From assembly GCF_016834655.1 (NCBI RefSeq), contig NZ_JAENHP010000004.1, positions 744,001 through 808,000 of the forward strand: a stretch of DNA of 64,000 nt. The letters run 5' to 3'. Shown piece after piece: positions 49,540-57,874 of this stretch. The stretch comes from Paractinoplanes ovalisporus. Its GTDB lineage: Bacteria; Actinomycetota; Actinomycetes; Mycobacteriales; Micromonosporaceae. Under the pieces are notes generated by a model. It did not search any database and had not been told where the DNA came from. It saw only the letters and a program-made list of their open reading frames with translations. The position numbers and the translations under genes are program-made. The number at the start of each line of letters is the position of its first letter. The first letter of the stretch is position 1.

Positions 49540-50193
49540 TCAGCTCTGGTCGGCCACCGGCTCTCCGGTGATCAGGTATACAAGCTGCTCGCCCACGTTG
49601 ACGGCGTGGTCGGCGTACCGCTCGTAGAAGCGGCCCAGCAGCGCGCCGTCGATCGCGGTCTCCGCGCCGTACGGCCAGTCGTCGTCCAGCATGATCTTGA
49701 AGAGCTTGCGCTCCAGGTCGTCGATCTCGTCGTCCTGGTGCTCCAGCTTGGCCGCCAGTTCGGCGTCGGGCTTGGCCAGCAGGTTGCCGATGCTCTCGGC
49801 CATCTTGTCGGCCACCTCGGCCATGCCCTGGAAGACCGGGCGCAGCTCGGCCGGTACGGCCGGCGACGGGTGCCGGCGGGCGGCCGTCTTGGCCACGTGC
49901 TCGGCCAGGTCGCCCATCCGCTCGAGATCGGCCGAGATGTGCAGGGCGGTGATGACCATCCGCAGGTCGGAGGCGACCGGCGCCTGACGGGCGATGGTGT
50001 CGGCGACCTTGGCCTCGACCTGGCTGTTGAGCTCGTCGACCTCGTGGTCGCGCTCGATCACGGCCTCGGCCGCCTTCAGGTCGGCGGTCAGCAGGGCCTT
50101 GGTCGCCTTGCGCATCGCCTCGCGTACGGCTTCCGCCATGGTGACCATCAGGCGGCTGACCTCGTTGAGGTCGGCCTGGAACTCCTCGCGCAT
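49540..50193 (-). CDS. phoU: PhoU phosphate signalling regulator
   Basis: A 217-residue PhoU made of two three-helix bundles; RMGDLAEHVAKTA and the repeat RYADHAVNVGEQLVYL carry the conserved metal-binding E/D-x3-D/H motifs. It restrains the Pho two-component system and phosphate uptake. ATG 50193 (MREEFQADL) follows GAGGAC. It is divergent from senX3, with PHO-box-like repeats between. Confidence 0.94.
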   Translation of the reverse strand: MREEFQADLNEVSRLMVTMAEAVREAMRKATKALLTADLKAAEAVIERDHEVDELNSQVEAKVADTIARQAPVASDLRMVITALHISADLERMGDLAEHVAKTAARRHPSPAVPAELRPVFQGMAEVADKMAESIGNLLAKPDAELAAKLEHQDDEIDDLERKLFKIMLDDDWPYGAETAIDGALLGRFYERYADHAVNVGEQLVYLITGEPVADQS

Positions 50194-50281
50194 GTCCTCG
50201 TCCCGGGGTTCGGTGGGGCCGTCCCAAGGGCAGGGCACGACCGTGGCTGGCCCCCACGCTAAGTGGGCGTTACGGCGGCTA

Positions 50282-50320
50282 CGTGAACGGCGATGAACGA
50301 CGCCGGGCGCAGTGGTGAAC
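50282..50320 (-). promoter_or_regulatory. PHO-box-like repeats (RegX3/PhoP type)
   Basis: On the minus strand three GTTCA units: GTTCACC (50314-50320), GTTCATC (50292-50298) and GTTCACG (50282-50288), spaced 22 and 10 bases. GTTCACC repeats at ~11-base steps are the actinobacterial PHO box. They lie between phoU and senX3-regX3, so autoregulation is likely. Confidence 0.6.
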
Positions 50321-50392
50321 ATTATTCGACGCGCGCCCGATTTGTCCGGCTCATTCTAGTAGCCAGGTAAACAATGACCCTACGATCGCTGC

Positions 50393-51715
50393 GTGGACCT
50401 GGCGTACGGCATCCCTCTGATCCTCGCCGCGCTCGTTGTCGGCGCGGTCGCTGGGCTGGTGTTCGCCCGTGCCCGCAGGTCGCCGAGGCCGGTTGAAAAG
50501 TCTGGCAACAGGCCGCATGAGGGGGGTCGCACCATCGACGCAGAGGAGCCTTCGGCCCGTTCCGGGGGAGCGGGATGGGAGCCGCACGCCGGCAAGCACG
50601 GCATGAAGGGGCTCGGACGCAAGAGCCTCGACTCGCTGCGTGTCGGCGTGGTGGTGCTCGACGCCGAGGACCACCCGGTGCTGGTCAACCCGGCCGCCCG
50701 GGCCATGGGCCTGCTCCGGTCGGGCGGGGCGCCGGGCACGATCGCCGCCCATCCCATTCTGCGGACGCTGGCCGGTCAGGTGCGTCGTACGGGCGTACGC
50801 CGGGAAGTGGAACTTGATCTTCCTCGGGGCCGGGCCGGTGGGGCGCAGGCGCCGCTCGGCCTGCACCTGCGCGCGGTCGCGCTGAACCAGACGCACGTCG
50901 CGATCGAGGCGGCCGACGTCACCGAGTCGCACCGGCTGGCCCGCGTACGGCGGGACTTCGTGGCCAACGTCAGCCACGAGCTCAAGACCCCGATCGGCGC
51001 CCTCCAACTGCTCGCCGAGGCCCTGCTCGACGCCACCGAACTGCCGGCGGCCGACCCCGAGCAGGAACAGAACGAGGATCTGCTGGCCGCCCGCCGGTTC
51101 GCCGAGCGCATCCACCACGAGTCGGCGCGCATGGGCCGGCTGGTCAGCGAGCTGCTCGAACTGACCCGGCTGCAGGGCGCCGAGCCGCTGCCGACCCCCG
51201 AGCCGGTGTCGGTCGACTGGGTGATCGCCGAGGTCATCGACCGCACCCGCACCACGGCCTCGGCCAAGACCATCGAGGTCGTCTACAACGGCCCCAAGGG
51301 CGCCATGGTCTATGGCAGCGACAGCCAGGTCGCCACCGCCGTGACCAACCTGGTGGAAAACGCGATCGCCTACTCCGGTGAGGACACGAAGGTCGAGCTC
51401 ACCCTGCGTCAGGGCGACGACTGGGTCGAGATCGACGTGGCCGACCAGGGCATCGGCATCGCCCCGCACGACGTCGACCGCATCTTCGAGCGTTTCTACC
51501 GTGCCGATCAGGCACGTTCCCGGTCCACCGGCGGAACCGGTCTGGGCCTGGCCATCGTCAAGCACATCGCGACCAACCACGGGGGCCGGGTCGACGTGAC
51601 CAGCACCCTGGGCGACGGCTCGACGTTCACCCTGCGCCTACCAGCGCGACCCCCTGAAGCCCCCTTGCCGTTACCGACGGCAATTGAGATCGAGTCCGGT
51701 GCGGCCGGGCGTTAG
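50393..51715 (+). CDS. senX3: SenX3/PhoR-type sensor histidine kinase
   Basis: A 440-residue phosphate sensor kinase: N-terminal membrane helix (about 6-25), a PAS-like domain (about 78-180), the dimerisation helix with phospho-His in FVANVSHELKTPIGALQLL, and the ATPase domain with LVENAIAYS, DQGIGI and GGTGLGLAIVKHIA. Only one clear membrane helix is seen, as in SenX3, which has short extracytoplasmic parts. The GTG start at 50393 lies 6 bases behind a TACGAT -10-like hexamer, so the mRNA may be leaderless. Confidence 0.92.
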   Translation: MDLAYGIPLILAALVVGAVAGLVFARARRSPRPVEKSGNRPHEGGRTIDAEEPSARSGGAGWEPHAGKHGMKGLGRKSLDSLRVGVVVLDAEDHPVLVNPAARAMGLLRSGGAPGTIAAHPILRTLAGQVRRTGVRREVELDLPRGRAGGAQAPLGLHLRAVALNQTHVAIEAADVTESHRLARVRRDFVANVSHELKTPIGALQLLAEALLDATELPAADPEQEQNEDLLAARRFAERIHHESARMGRLVSELLELTRLQGAEPLPTPEPVSVDWVIAEVIDRTRTTASAKTIEVVYNGPKGAMVYGSDSQVATAVTNLVENAIAYSGEDTKVELTLRQGDDWVEIDVADQGIGIAPHDVDRIFERFYRADQARSRSTGGTGLGLAIVKHIATNHGGRVDVTSTLGDGSTFTLRLPARPPEAPLPLPTAIEIESGAAGR

Positions 51716-51746
51716 CCCCGGAAGCCGGAAGATGGAAGGAACCACA

Positions 51747-52430
51747 TTGGCCCGCGTGCTCGTGGTCGAGGATGAGGAGTCGTTCTCCGACGCCCTGTCG
51801 TACATGCTGCGTAAGGAGGGCTTCGAGGTGTCGGTCGCCCCGACCGGAACCTCGGCTCTGACGCAGTTCGACCGGACCGGTGCCGACATCGTGCTGCTCG
51901 ATCTCATGCTTCCCGAGATGTCCGGCACCGAGGTGTGCCGCCAGCTGCGGCAGCGTTCGGCCGTGCCGATCATCATGGTGACGGCCCGCGACAGCGAGAT
52001 CGACAAGGTGGTCGGCCTGGAGATCGGCGCCGACGACTACGTGACCAAGCCGTACTCGCCGCGCGAACTGGTCGCCCGGATCCGGGCCGTGCTGCGCCGC
52101 CAGGGCACCGAGGCCGCCGAGGTCTCGACCCCGACGCTCGCCGCCGGCCCGGTGCGGATGGACGTCGAGCGCCACGTCGTCACGGTCGACGGCGCCGGCG
52201 TGCAGCTGCCGCTCAAGGAGTTCGAGCTGCTCGAGCTGCTGCTGCGCAACGCCGGGCGGGTGCTCACCCGCGGCCAGCTGATCGACCGGGTGTGGGGCGC
52301 CGACTACGTCGGTGACACCAAGACCCTGGACGTACACGTCAAACGGCTCCGGTCCAAGGTGGAGCCGGAGCCGTCGGCGCCGCGCTACATCGTCACCGTG
52401 CGTGGCCTGGGCTACAAGTTCGAGCCCTGA
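51747..52430 (+). CDS. regX3: RegX3/PhoP-type response regulator
   Basis: A 227-residue OmpR-family regulator. The receiver has VLVVEDEESFSDALSYMLRK, phospho-acceptor Asp in VLLDLMLPEMSG and Lys in VTKPYSP. The winged-helix domain has LPLKEFELLELLLRNAGRVL and VHVKRLRSKVEPEPSAPRYI. TTG 51747 is chosen because AAGGA lies 7 bases upstream and the length equals that of mycobacterial RegX3; an ATG at 51732 is also possible. Confidence 0.93.
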   Translation: MARVLVVEDEESFSDALSYMLRKEGFEVSVAPTGTSALTQFDRTGADIVLLDLMLPEMSGTEVCRQLRQRSAVPIIMVTARDSEIDKVVGLEIGADDYVTKPYSPRELVARIRAVLRRQGTEAAEVSTPTLAAGPVRMDVERHVVTVDGAGVQLPLKEFELLELLLRNAGRVLTRGQLIDRVWGADYVGDTKTLDVHVKRLRSKVEPEPSAPRYIVTVRGLGYKFEP

Positions 52431-52433
52431 TCC

Positions 52434-53297
52434 TCAGGACTTCGGGGGCGCGGCGGGCTCACGTCCGCCGCGCTTCTTCGGCCCTTCGGCGGCCACGGTG
52501 GCCGGGTGCACCGCCACGACGCCGGCCTTCAGCCGGGCGTCACACAGCTCGGCCAATTTCCCGTACGCGGCCTGGCCGATCAACGCGATGAGCTCGGGCG
52601 CGTATGAGATGTACATCGGGTCGCTGCCCACGTGGGCCTCGGGCGACGAGGTGCACCACCAGTCGAGGTCGTGCCCGCCCGGCCCCCAGCCCCGCCGGTC
52701 GAACTCGGTCAGCGTGGACTGCAGCAGCTTCGAGCCGTCCGGTCGCTTGATCCAGTCCTGCTCGCGCCGCACCGGCAGCTGCCAGCAGACGTCGGGCTTG
52801 TATTCCAGCGGGTGCCGGCCGTCGCGCAGCGCCTGGGCGTGCAGGGCACACCCACCGCCGCCGGAGAAGTCGGCGTCGTTGAGGAACACACACGGCCCGT
52901 CCTCGGACTGGATCGCCGTGCGCCGGGCCGGCTTGGACCCGTCGATGGTGTCGACCTCGGTGTAGTTCTTGAACCCGCGGCGGTAGTGCTGCCACGTCTC
53001 GGGGGTCAGCTTGGCGGCGGCGGCCTTGACCCGGTTCCCGTCGTCGGCGTCGGTGAAGAACGCCCCGTGCGAACAACAGCCGTCCTGGGCCCGGCCGGCC
53101 ACGATGCCGTGGCAGGCCGAGCCGAAGACGCAGGTCCAGCGGGACAGCAGCCAGGTCAGGTCGGCGCGGACGAGATGCTTCTCGTCGGCGGGGTCGAGGA
53201 ACTCGATCCACTCACGAGGAAAGTCGAGGCCGACCTCGGGGGCGCGCTCGGCTGCCGCGGGGTCGAGGGTGATGCGGATCGGGGTACGGCGGCTCAC
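52434..53297 (-). CDS. Cysteine-rich conserved protein, unknown
   Basis: A 287-residue protein (GTG 53297) that I do not recognise beyond a resemblance to small actinobacterial conserved proteins. Its Cys pattern, FGSACHGIVAG, QDGCCSHGAFF, CVFLND, GGGCALHAQAL and DVCWQLPVRR, suggests a bound metal or Fe-S site of the YkgJ-like kind. There is no membrane segment. It ends 3 bases from the convergent regX3 stop. Confidence 0.7.
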   Translation of the reverse strand: MSRRTPIRITLDPAAAERAPEVGLDFPREWIEFLDPADEKHLVRADLTWLLSRWTCVFGSACHGIVAGRAQDGCCSHGAFFTDADDGNRVKAAAAKLTPETWQHYRRGFKNYTEVDTIDGSKPARRTAIQSEDGPCVFLNDADFSGGGGCALHAQALRDGRHPLEYKPDVCWQLPVRREQDWIKRPDGSKLLQSTLTEFDRRGWGPGGHDLDWWCTSSPEAHVGSDPMYISYAPELIALIGQAAYGKLAELCDARLKAGVVAVHPATVAAEGPKKRGGREPAAPPKS

Positions 53298-53408
53298 TCG
53301 CGACAGCGTACGCGCGCAGGTGACCAAAGCCGCGCTGACGCCCGGTATGACCGCATATACCCGGTCGAGGAGGCGGCGTGCGCGACAATCGGGTCTACGC
53401 TTGACTAC

Positions 53409-54230
53409 GTGAGTTCCCGCGTCCCCGTGCTTCTGTCCAGCTCGTCGGTCTTCCCCGAGCCGACGGCCGCCGCGTTCGAGCTGGCCGCCACGGCCGGCTA
53501 CGACGGCCTCGAGGTCATGGTGTGGACCGACCGGGTCAGCCAGGATGCCGGCGCCCTGAAAGGTCTGTCCGACCACTACAACCTGCCGGTGTTGTCGGTG
53601 CACGCCCCGTGTCTGCTGGTCACCCAGCGGGTGTGGAGCCCCGACCCGTGGGAGAGGCTCAACCGGGCCGCCCAGCTGGCCGAGACGCTGGGCGCGCCCA
53701 CGGTCGTGGTGCACCCGCCGTTCAGCTGGCAGCGTGACTACGCGAAGAACTTCGCCGCCGGCCTGGCCAAGGTGCAGGCCCGTCACCCCGACCTGGCGTT
53801 CGCGATCGAGAACATGTTCCCGGTCAAGATGGCCGGCCGCTGGTTCGTGCCCTACACGCCGGGCTGGGATCCGACCGAGACCGGCTTCGACGCGTACACG
53901 CTCGATCTGTCGCACTGCGCGGCGTCGCGGATCAACGCGCTGGGCATGGCCGACAAGATGGGCTCCGGCCTCAAGCACGTGCACCTGGGCGACGGCACCG
54001 GTGAGGGCCGCGACGAGCATCTGGTTCCGGGCCGCGGCAACCAGCCCTGCGCCGAGCTGCTGCGGTCGCTTTCGGCGCGCGGTTTCCGGGGGTCGGTGGC
54101 GCTCGAGGTCTCGACCCGCAAGGCGGCGAGCCGGGCGGTCCGCGAGGCCGACCTGCGCGAGTCGCTCGAGTTCGCCCGCAAGCACCTGGCCCCGGCCGAG
54201 TCGGCGACCCCAGCGATCACGCGGGCGTAA
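53409..54230 (+). CDS. Sugar phosphate isomerase/epimerase (TIM-barrel)
   Basis: A 273-residue AP-endonuclease-2 superfamily barrel: YDGLEVMVWTD, VLSVHAPCLLVT, TVVVHPPFSW, FAIENMFP, LDLSHCAAS, HVHLGDGTGEGRDEHLVPG. The His/Glu/Asp residues at strand ends form the metal site. Substrate unknown. The GTG start at 53409 lies 7 bases after TACGCT, suggesting a leaderless mRNA. The 3' end overlaps the convergent gene by 14 bases. Confidence 0.83.
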   Translation: MSSRVPVLLSSSSVFPEPTAAAFELAATAGYDGLEVMVWTDRVSQDAGALKGLSDHYNLPVLSVHAPCLLVTQRVWSPDPWERLNRAAQLAETLGAPTVVVHPPFSWQRDYAKNFAAGLAKVQARHPDLAFAIENMFPVKMAGRWFVPYTPGWDPTETGFDAYTLDLSHCAASRINALGMADKMGSGLKHVHLGDGTGEGRDEHLVPGRGNQPCAELLRSLSARGFRGSVALEVSTRKAASRAVREADLRESLEFARKHLAPAESATPAITRA

Positions 54231-54753
54231 GCGTCTGGGCGCGCTTTCTCGCGCGGTGGGCCGCGACGTGGGAGCGGGTCGCGCAGCGTTCCGAGCAGAA
54301 GCGCCGGCAGTTGTTGGACGACGTGTCCAGATAGACGTTGCCGCAGCGTTCGTCGGCGCAGATGCCGAAGCGGGCGCTGCCGTATTCGCACAGCCACACC
54401 GACAGGCCCCAGGCGGCGCCGGCCAGGTATTCCGCGCTGACCGACGAGCCGCGGCTGGTCACGTGCATGTGCCAGTCGGCGGCGTCGTGGCCGGAGATGC
54501 GGGGCTGCACCGGGAACATCTCGAGCAGTGAGTTCAGCTCCTTGACGGCGTCGCCGTCGTGGCCGGTCGTCCCGTGCTCGAAGACCTCGCGCAGGCGGCG
54601 CTGGGCCCGGCGGAACACGGCCACGTCCTTCTCGACGACCTCGTCGCGCATCCAGCCCTGTTCGTCGCCGAACAGCGCCCGCAGCCCGTCGAGATCGCCC
54701 AACTCCGCGTTGACGAGGTCGACCGCGGTCCGGGCGTACGCATCGAAGTTCAC
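54217..54753 (-). CDS. CGNR zinc-finger regulator
   Basis: A 178-residue protein with an N-terminal helical ABATE-like domain and a C-terminal CGNR zinc finger: FGICADERCGNVYLDTSS, NCRRFCSERCATRSHVAAHR, with the four Cys ligands and the basic tail. Probable DNA-binding regulator of unknown target. GTG 54753 was chosen as start; the frame extends 12 codons upstream. Confidence 0.82.
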   Translation of the reverse strand: MNFDAYARTAVDLVNAELGDLDGLRALFGDEQGWMRDEVVEKDVAVFRRAQRRLREVFEHGTTGHDGDAVKELNSLLEMFPVQPRISGHDAADWHMHVTSRGSSVSAEYLAGAAWGLSVWLCEYGSARFGICADERCGNVYLDTSSNNCRRFCSERCATRSHVAAHRARKRAQTLTPA

Positions 54754-54812
54754 CCGACAAAGGTAGCCGCCTCTGAGCCGGTCGAACATAAGCTCTGTGG
54801 CCGACTACGCCT

Positions 54813-54923
54813 CGCGAGGCGGCCACCGCCACGCTCGTGAGGCGGCACTGCCACGGTCTTGAGGCGGCGCTGCCATGGTCGTGAGGCGGCGCTGCCATGG
54901 TCGTGAGGCGGCACTGCCACGCG
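54813..54923 (+). repeat. Tandem 22-bp repeats upstream of the proline dehydrogenase gene
   Basis: Four units of 22 bp (54836, 54858, 54880, 54902) of the form CGTGAGGCGGCRCTGCCAYG plus two more bases, preceded by a degenerate 23-bp copy at 54813. They fill the space between the divergent CGNR gene and the proline dehydrogenase gene. Confidence 0.85.
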
Positions 54924-54970
54924 AGTGGCACTCCCGCGATTGCGGGTCTTCCGGACGATACGCTCGGGTC

Positions 54971-55888
54971 ATGCTCCGTTCCCTGCTCCTGGCCGCCGCC
55001 GGGTCGGACCGTCTCGGGCGGCTCGCCACCTCGGCCCGCGTCAGCAAGAACGCCGTCCGCAAGTTCGTCGGGGGCGACGACGCCGAGGAGGCGTTGCGCA
55101 CCGGCCGCACGCTGGCCGACGACGGTCTGTCGATCACGTTCGAGCACCTCGCGGCCGAGACCCGCAGCGTGGAGCAGGCGGTCGCGGTCCGCGACGAATA
55201 CCGCTCGCTGCTGAGCCGCATCAAGGGCGCGGGTCTGAGCCCCGTGGCCGAGGTCAGCGTCAAGCTCTCCGCCCTCGGGCAGCGTCTCGACGAGAAGCTG
55301 GCCTACGAGCACGCTCAGGCCGTCTGCGCGGCCGCGGCCGAGGCCGGCACGACGGTGACGCTGGACGCCGAGGACCACACCCTCACCGACTCCACTCTGG
55401 AGATCCTGGCCGACCTGCGGAAGGACCACCCGGGCACGGGCGCCGTCCTGCAGGCCTACCTGCGGCGCACCGAGGGTGACTGCCGCGAGCTGGCCACGGC
55501 CGGTTCCCGGGTGCGGCTCTGCAAGGGGGCCTACGCGGAACCCGAGTCGGTCGCGTTCCAGTCGGCGCTCGACATCGACAAGTCGTTCGTGCGCTGCCTC
55601 AACATCCTGATGTCGGGCGAGGGTTACCCGATGGTGGCCACCCACGACCCGCGGCTGATCGCGATCGCGGAAGACCGGGCCCGCTGGTTCGACCGCACCG
55701 CCGAGGAGTACGAGTTCCAGATGCTGCACGGCGTCCGCGTCGAGGAGCAGTCCCGGCTGTCGGCCGGCGGCAACGTCGTGCGTGTCTACCTCCCGTACGG
55801 CGAGCAGTGGTACGGCTACCTCATGCGCCGCCTGGCCGAGCGGCCCCGCAACGTGGCCGTTCTCGGACGGGGGCTGGTGGGGCGATAG
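54971..55888 (+). CDS. Proline dehydrogenase
   Basis: A 305-residue stand-alone FAD-dependent proline dehydrogenase (first step of proline catabolism). VSVKLSALGQRL, VRLCKGAYAEPESVAFQ, MVATHDPRLI and the C-terminal YEFQMLHGVR with VRVYLPYGEQWYGYLMRRL are the family's active-site motifs, including the Arg pair that binds the proline carboxylate. ATG 54971 lies 6 bases behind TACGCT, so it is probably leaderless. No partner P5C dehydrogenase gene is adjacent. Confidence 0.93.
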   Translation: MLRSLLLAAAGSDRLGRLATSARVSKNAVRKFVGGDDAEEALRTGRTLADDGLSITFEHLAAETRSVEQAVAVRDEYRSLLSRIKGAGLSPVAEVSVKLSALGQRLDEKLAYEHAQAVCAAAAEAGTTVTLDAEDHTLTDSTLEILADLRKDHPGTGAVLQAYLRRTEGDCRELATAGSRVRLCKGAYAEPESVAFQSALDIDKSFVRCLNILMSGEGYPMVATHDPRLIAIAEDRARWFDRTAEEYEFQMLHGVRVEEQSRLSAGGNVVRVYLPYGEQWYGYLMRRLAERPRNVAVLGRGLVGR

Positions 55889-56087
55889 CCGCCTCATGGG
55901 CAACAATTCGGTCTAAACCGCAACAGATCCGGCGTGTCGGCCTTGACTTTTTCTGACCTTTTTCACGGAACGTATCGCGTTGGTCACAGCCGTATCGATA
56001 CCGTTCTGATGACACGCACGTTTGCCACCGCGTCGCTAGACCTTCCGGTCGCCGCGGTTGTGCCTGCGAAAGGATCGGTGCGACGAC

Positions 56088-56300
56088 ATGACAGGTCCAG
56101 CCCAGACCGAGGAGAAGCTCTCGGAGGTGCGGTTCCTGACCGTGGCCGAGGTGGCCGCCCTCATGAGGGTCTCCAAAATGACGGTCTACCGGCTGGTGCA
56201 CGGGGGTGACCTGACGGCCGTACGGGTCGGACGGTCGTTCCGCGTGCCCGAGCACGCTGTGCACGAGTATCTCCGCGGCGCTTTCTCGCAGACCGCGTAA
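56088..56300 (+). CDS. Small excisionase/MerR-type DNA-binding protein (BdtA-like)
   Basis: A 70-residue winged-HTH protein: FLTVAEVAALMRVSKMTVYR is the helix-turn-helix and VRVGRSFRVPEHAVHEYL the wing. It is close to the small regulator next to bldN in Streptomyces (BdtA, SCO3328, from memory), and the bS22 and bldN-like genes nearby repeat that synteny. ATG 56088 is used; a TTG/GTG further upstream lacks a ribosome site. The 199 bases before it contain the palindrome GTATCGATAC (55992-56001). Confidence 0.82.
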   Translation: MTGPAQTEEKLSEVRFLTVAEVAALMRVSKMTVYRLVHGGDLTAVRVGRSFRVPEHAVHEYLRGAFSQTA

Positions 56301-56319
56301 CGCGTCCCGGGGCCGTTTT

Positions 56320-56339
56320 GGCCCGGCCACGGCCGGGCC
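56320..56339 (+). terminator. GC-rich hairpin after the BdtA-like gene
   Basis: An 8-bp perfect stem (56320-56327 with 56332-56339) with a tetraloop but no T tail; possibly a weak terminator. A TACGCT hexamer (56342-56347) right after it may be the -10 of the bS22 gene. Confidence 0.45.
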
Positions 56340-56461
56340 GGTACGCTGGTGCGGTTGGCTCCCGACTGCTGTGCGTTTCGGGGGCCGTCGATCAGATCGG
56401 AATCGGGGAGTGCCACCGGCGCCACCCGTTCCGAGCCACCAGGTTTCGAGAGGCATTTCGT

Positions 56462-56563
56462 ATGGGCTCCGTGGTCAAGAAGCGCCGCAAGCGTATGGCG
56501 AAGAAGAAGCACCGCAAGCTGCTGCGCAAGACCCGCGTCCAGCGTCGTCGTCTGGGCAAGTGA
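56462..56563 (+). CDS. Ribosomal small protein bS22 / AURKAIP1-COX24 domain protein
   Basis: A 33-residue, extremely basic protein (MGSVVKKRRKRMAKKKHRKL then RKTRVQRRRLGK). It matches the tiny actinobacterial AURKAIP1/COX24-domain protein found as bS22 in mycobacterial 30S ribosomes. The ATG at 56462 opens a stretch of Lys/Arg codons unlike its surroundings; the longer upstream frame is not convincing. Confidence 0.88.
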   Translation: MGSVVKKRRKRMAKKKHRKLLRKTRVQRRRLGK

Positions 56564-56632
56564 TCCGGGGCCGGGTGTGATTCCCGGCCGGTCGGACACT
56601 TGCCGCACGCCGCATCGGAAGGTGCGCCCGTC

Positions 56633-57697
56633 GTGACCTCTCCGCCCAGCGTCGTTGTGGTCACCGGAGTCAGCCGATACCTCGGCGCCCGGGTGGCCGC
56701 TCGTCTCGCCGCAGATTCCCGGGTCGACCGTGTCGTCGGCCTGGATCCGCACGAACCGCCCACGGCTCTGCGTGAGCTGCTGGCCGACGTCGAGCTGATC
56801 CGGGCTGACGCGCGTGCCGCGTCCGGCGCGATCGCCGACCTCGGAGCCGAGGCGGTGGTGCACCTCGCGGTGACCAGCGCGCCCGACGCCCAGCACGGGC
56901 GGGCCGCCATGAAAGAGCAGAACGTCATCGGCACGATGCAGCTGCTCGCCGCCGCGCAGGCCGCACCCCGGCTGCGCAAGCTGGTGGTGCGTTCGTCGAC
57001 GGCGGCCTACGGCGCGTCGTTCCGCGACCCGGGCGTCTTCACCGAAGACACCGAACCCCGGGCCGTGCCGCGTGGCTCCTTCGCGCGCGACATCCTCGAC
57101 ATCGAGGGCTATGTGCGTGGCTTCCGGCGCCGGCGGCCCGAGGTCGCGGCCACCGTGCTGCGCTTCGCGCCGTTCATCAGCTCGACGGCCGACACCACGC
57201 TGACGCGCTATTTCGCCCAGCCGGTCGTGCCGACCGTGCTCGGCCGTGACGCGCGTCTGCAGTTCGTGCACGTCGACGACGCGCTCGAGATCCTGCACCG
57301 CTCGATCGTCGAGGAACACGCGGGCACCTTCAACGTGGCCGGAGCCGGCATCCTGTCGCTCTCGCAGGCCATCCGGCGGGCCGGGCGCATCTCGGTGCCG
57401 CTGCCCGAGGGCACGCTCTCCACGCTGGCCGGAGTCGCCCGCAACGTCGGCATCGGTCAGATCGGCTTCGACCAGATCGACCTGTTCGTGCACGGCCGCG
57501 TGGTCGACACGACCCGGCTCGAGCGCGAGTTCGGGTTCACCCCGCGCACCACGGCCGAGGCCTTCGACGACTTCATCAAGGGCCACGCCAACGGCTCGTC
57601 GCTCACCGCCGACCGCCTCGCCGCGGCCGAGAAGGCGATTCTCGACGGCATCCGCCGGGTGCGGGCCGGCGCCGCCGCCGGAGGTGACCGGCATTGA
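56633..57697 (+). CDS. NAD-dependent epimerase/dehydratase family protein
   Basis: A 354-residue extended SDR. VVVVTGVSRYLGARVAARLA is the nucleotide-binding motif (Gly pattern altered from GxxGxxG), followed by AVVHLAVTSAP, VRSSTAAYGAS and LRFAPFIS. The catalytic YxxxK is not obvious, so it may bind nucleotide without epimerase activity. The GTG at 56633 has GGAAGG 10 bases upstream. Its stop overlaps the TTG of the following acyltransferase frame. Confidence 0.8.
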   Translation: MTSPPSVVVVTGVSRYLGARVAARLAADSRVDRVVGLDPHEPPTALRELLADVELIRADARAASGAIADLGAEAVVHLAVTSAPDAQHGRAAMKEQNVIGTMQLLAAAQAAPRLRKLVVRSSTAAYGASFRDPGVFTEDTEPRAVPRGSFARDILDIEGYVRGFRRRRPEVAATVLRFAPFISSTADTTLTRYFAQPVVPTVLGRDARLQFVHVDDALEILHRSIVEEHAGTFNVAGAGILSLSQAIRRAGRISVPLPEGTLSTLAGVARNVGIGQIGFDQIDLFVHGRVVDTTRLEREFGFTPRTTAEAFDDFIKGHANGSSLTADRLAAAEKAILDGIRRVRAGAAAGGDRH

Positions 57698-57834
57698 GCC
57701 AGGACGAGTTTCGCGGCATGCTGCCGGGACACGCCGACTTCACGCTGCCCCGACCGGCCGAGCCGGTCCGTGTCAACGGCCGTCGCCCGATCCCGGAGGT
57801 GCCGTCGATGAACGGGAACGGCCACCACGCCCCC
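57694..57834 (+). pseudogene. N-terminal fragment of the acyltransferase, separated by a frameshift
   Basis: TTG 57694 overlaps the epimerase stop and opens a frame with MSQDEFRGMLPGHADFTLPR and NGRRPIPEVPSMNGNG. It loses sense after a run of five C (57830-57834); the sensible continuation (PPEPEPDTLDIWDQRVARGL) is in the +1 frame. Deleting one C restores a single gene 57694-58696. Confidence 0.6.
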
Positions 57835-57874
57835 GGAGCCCGAGCCCGACACGCTCGACATCTGGGATCAGCGG

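Noticed and set aside
54217..54789. Upstream ATG 54789 for the CGNR gene
   Set aside because: Adds an unconserved basic peptide; GTG 54753 fits the family start better, though this is not certain.
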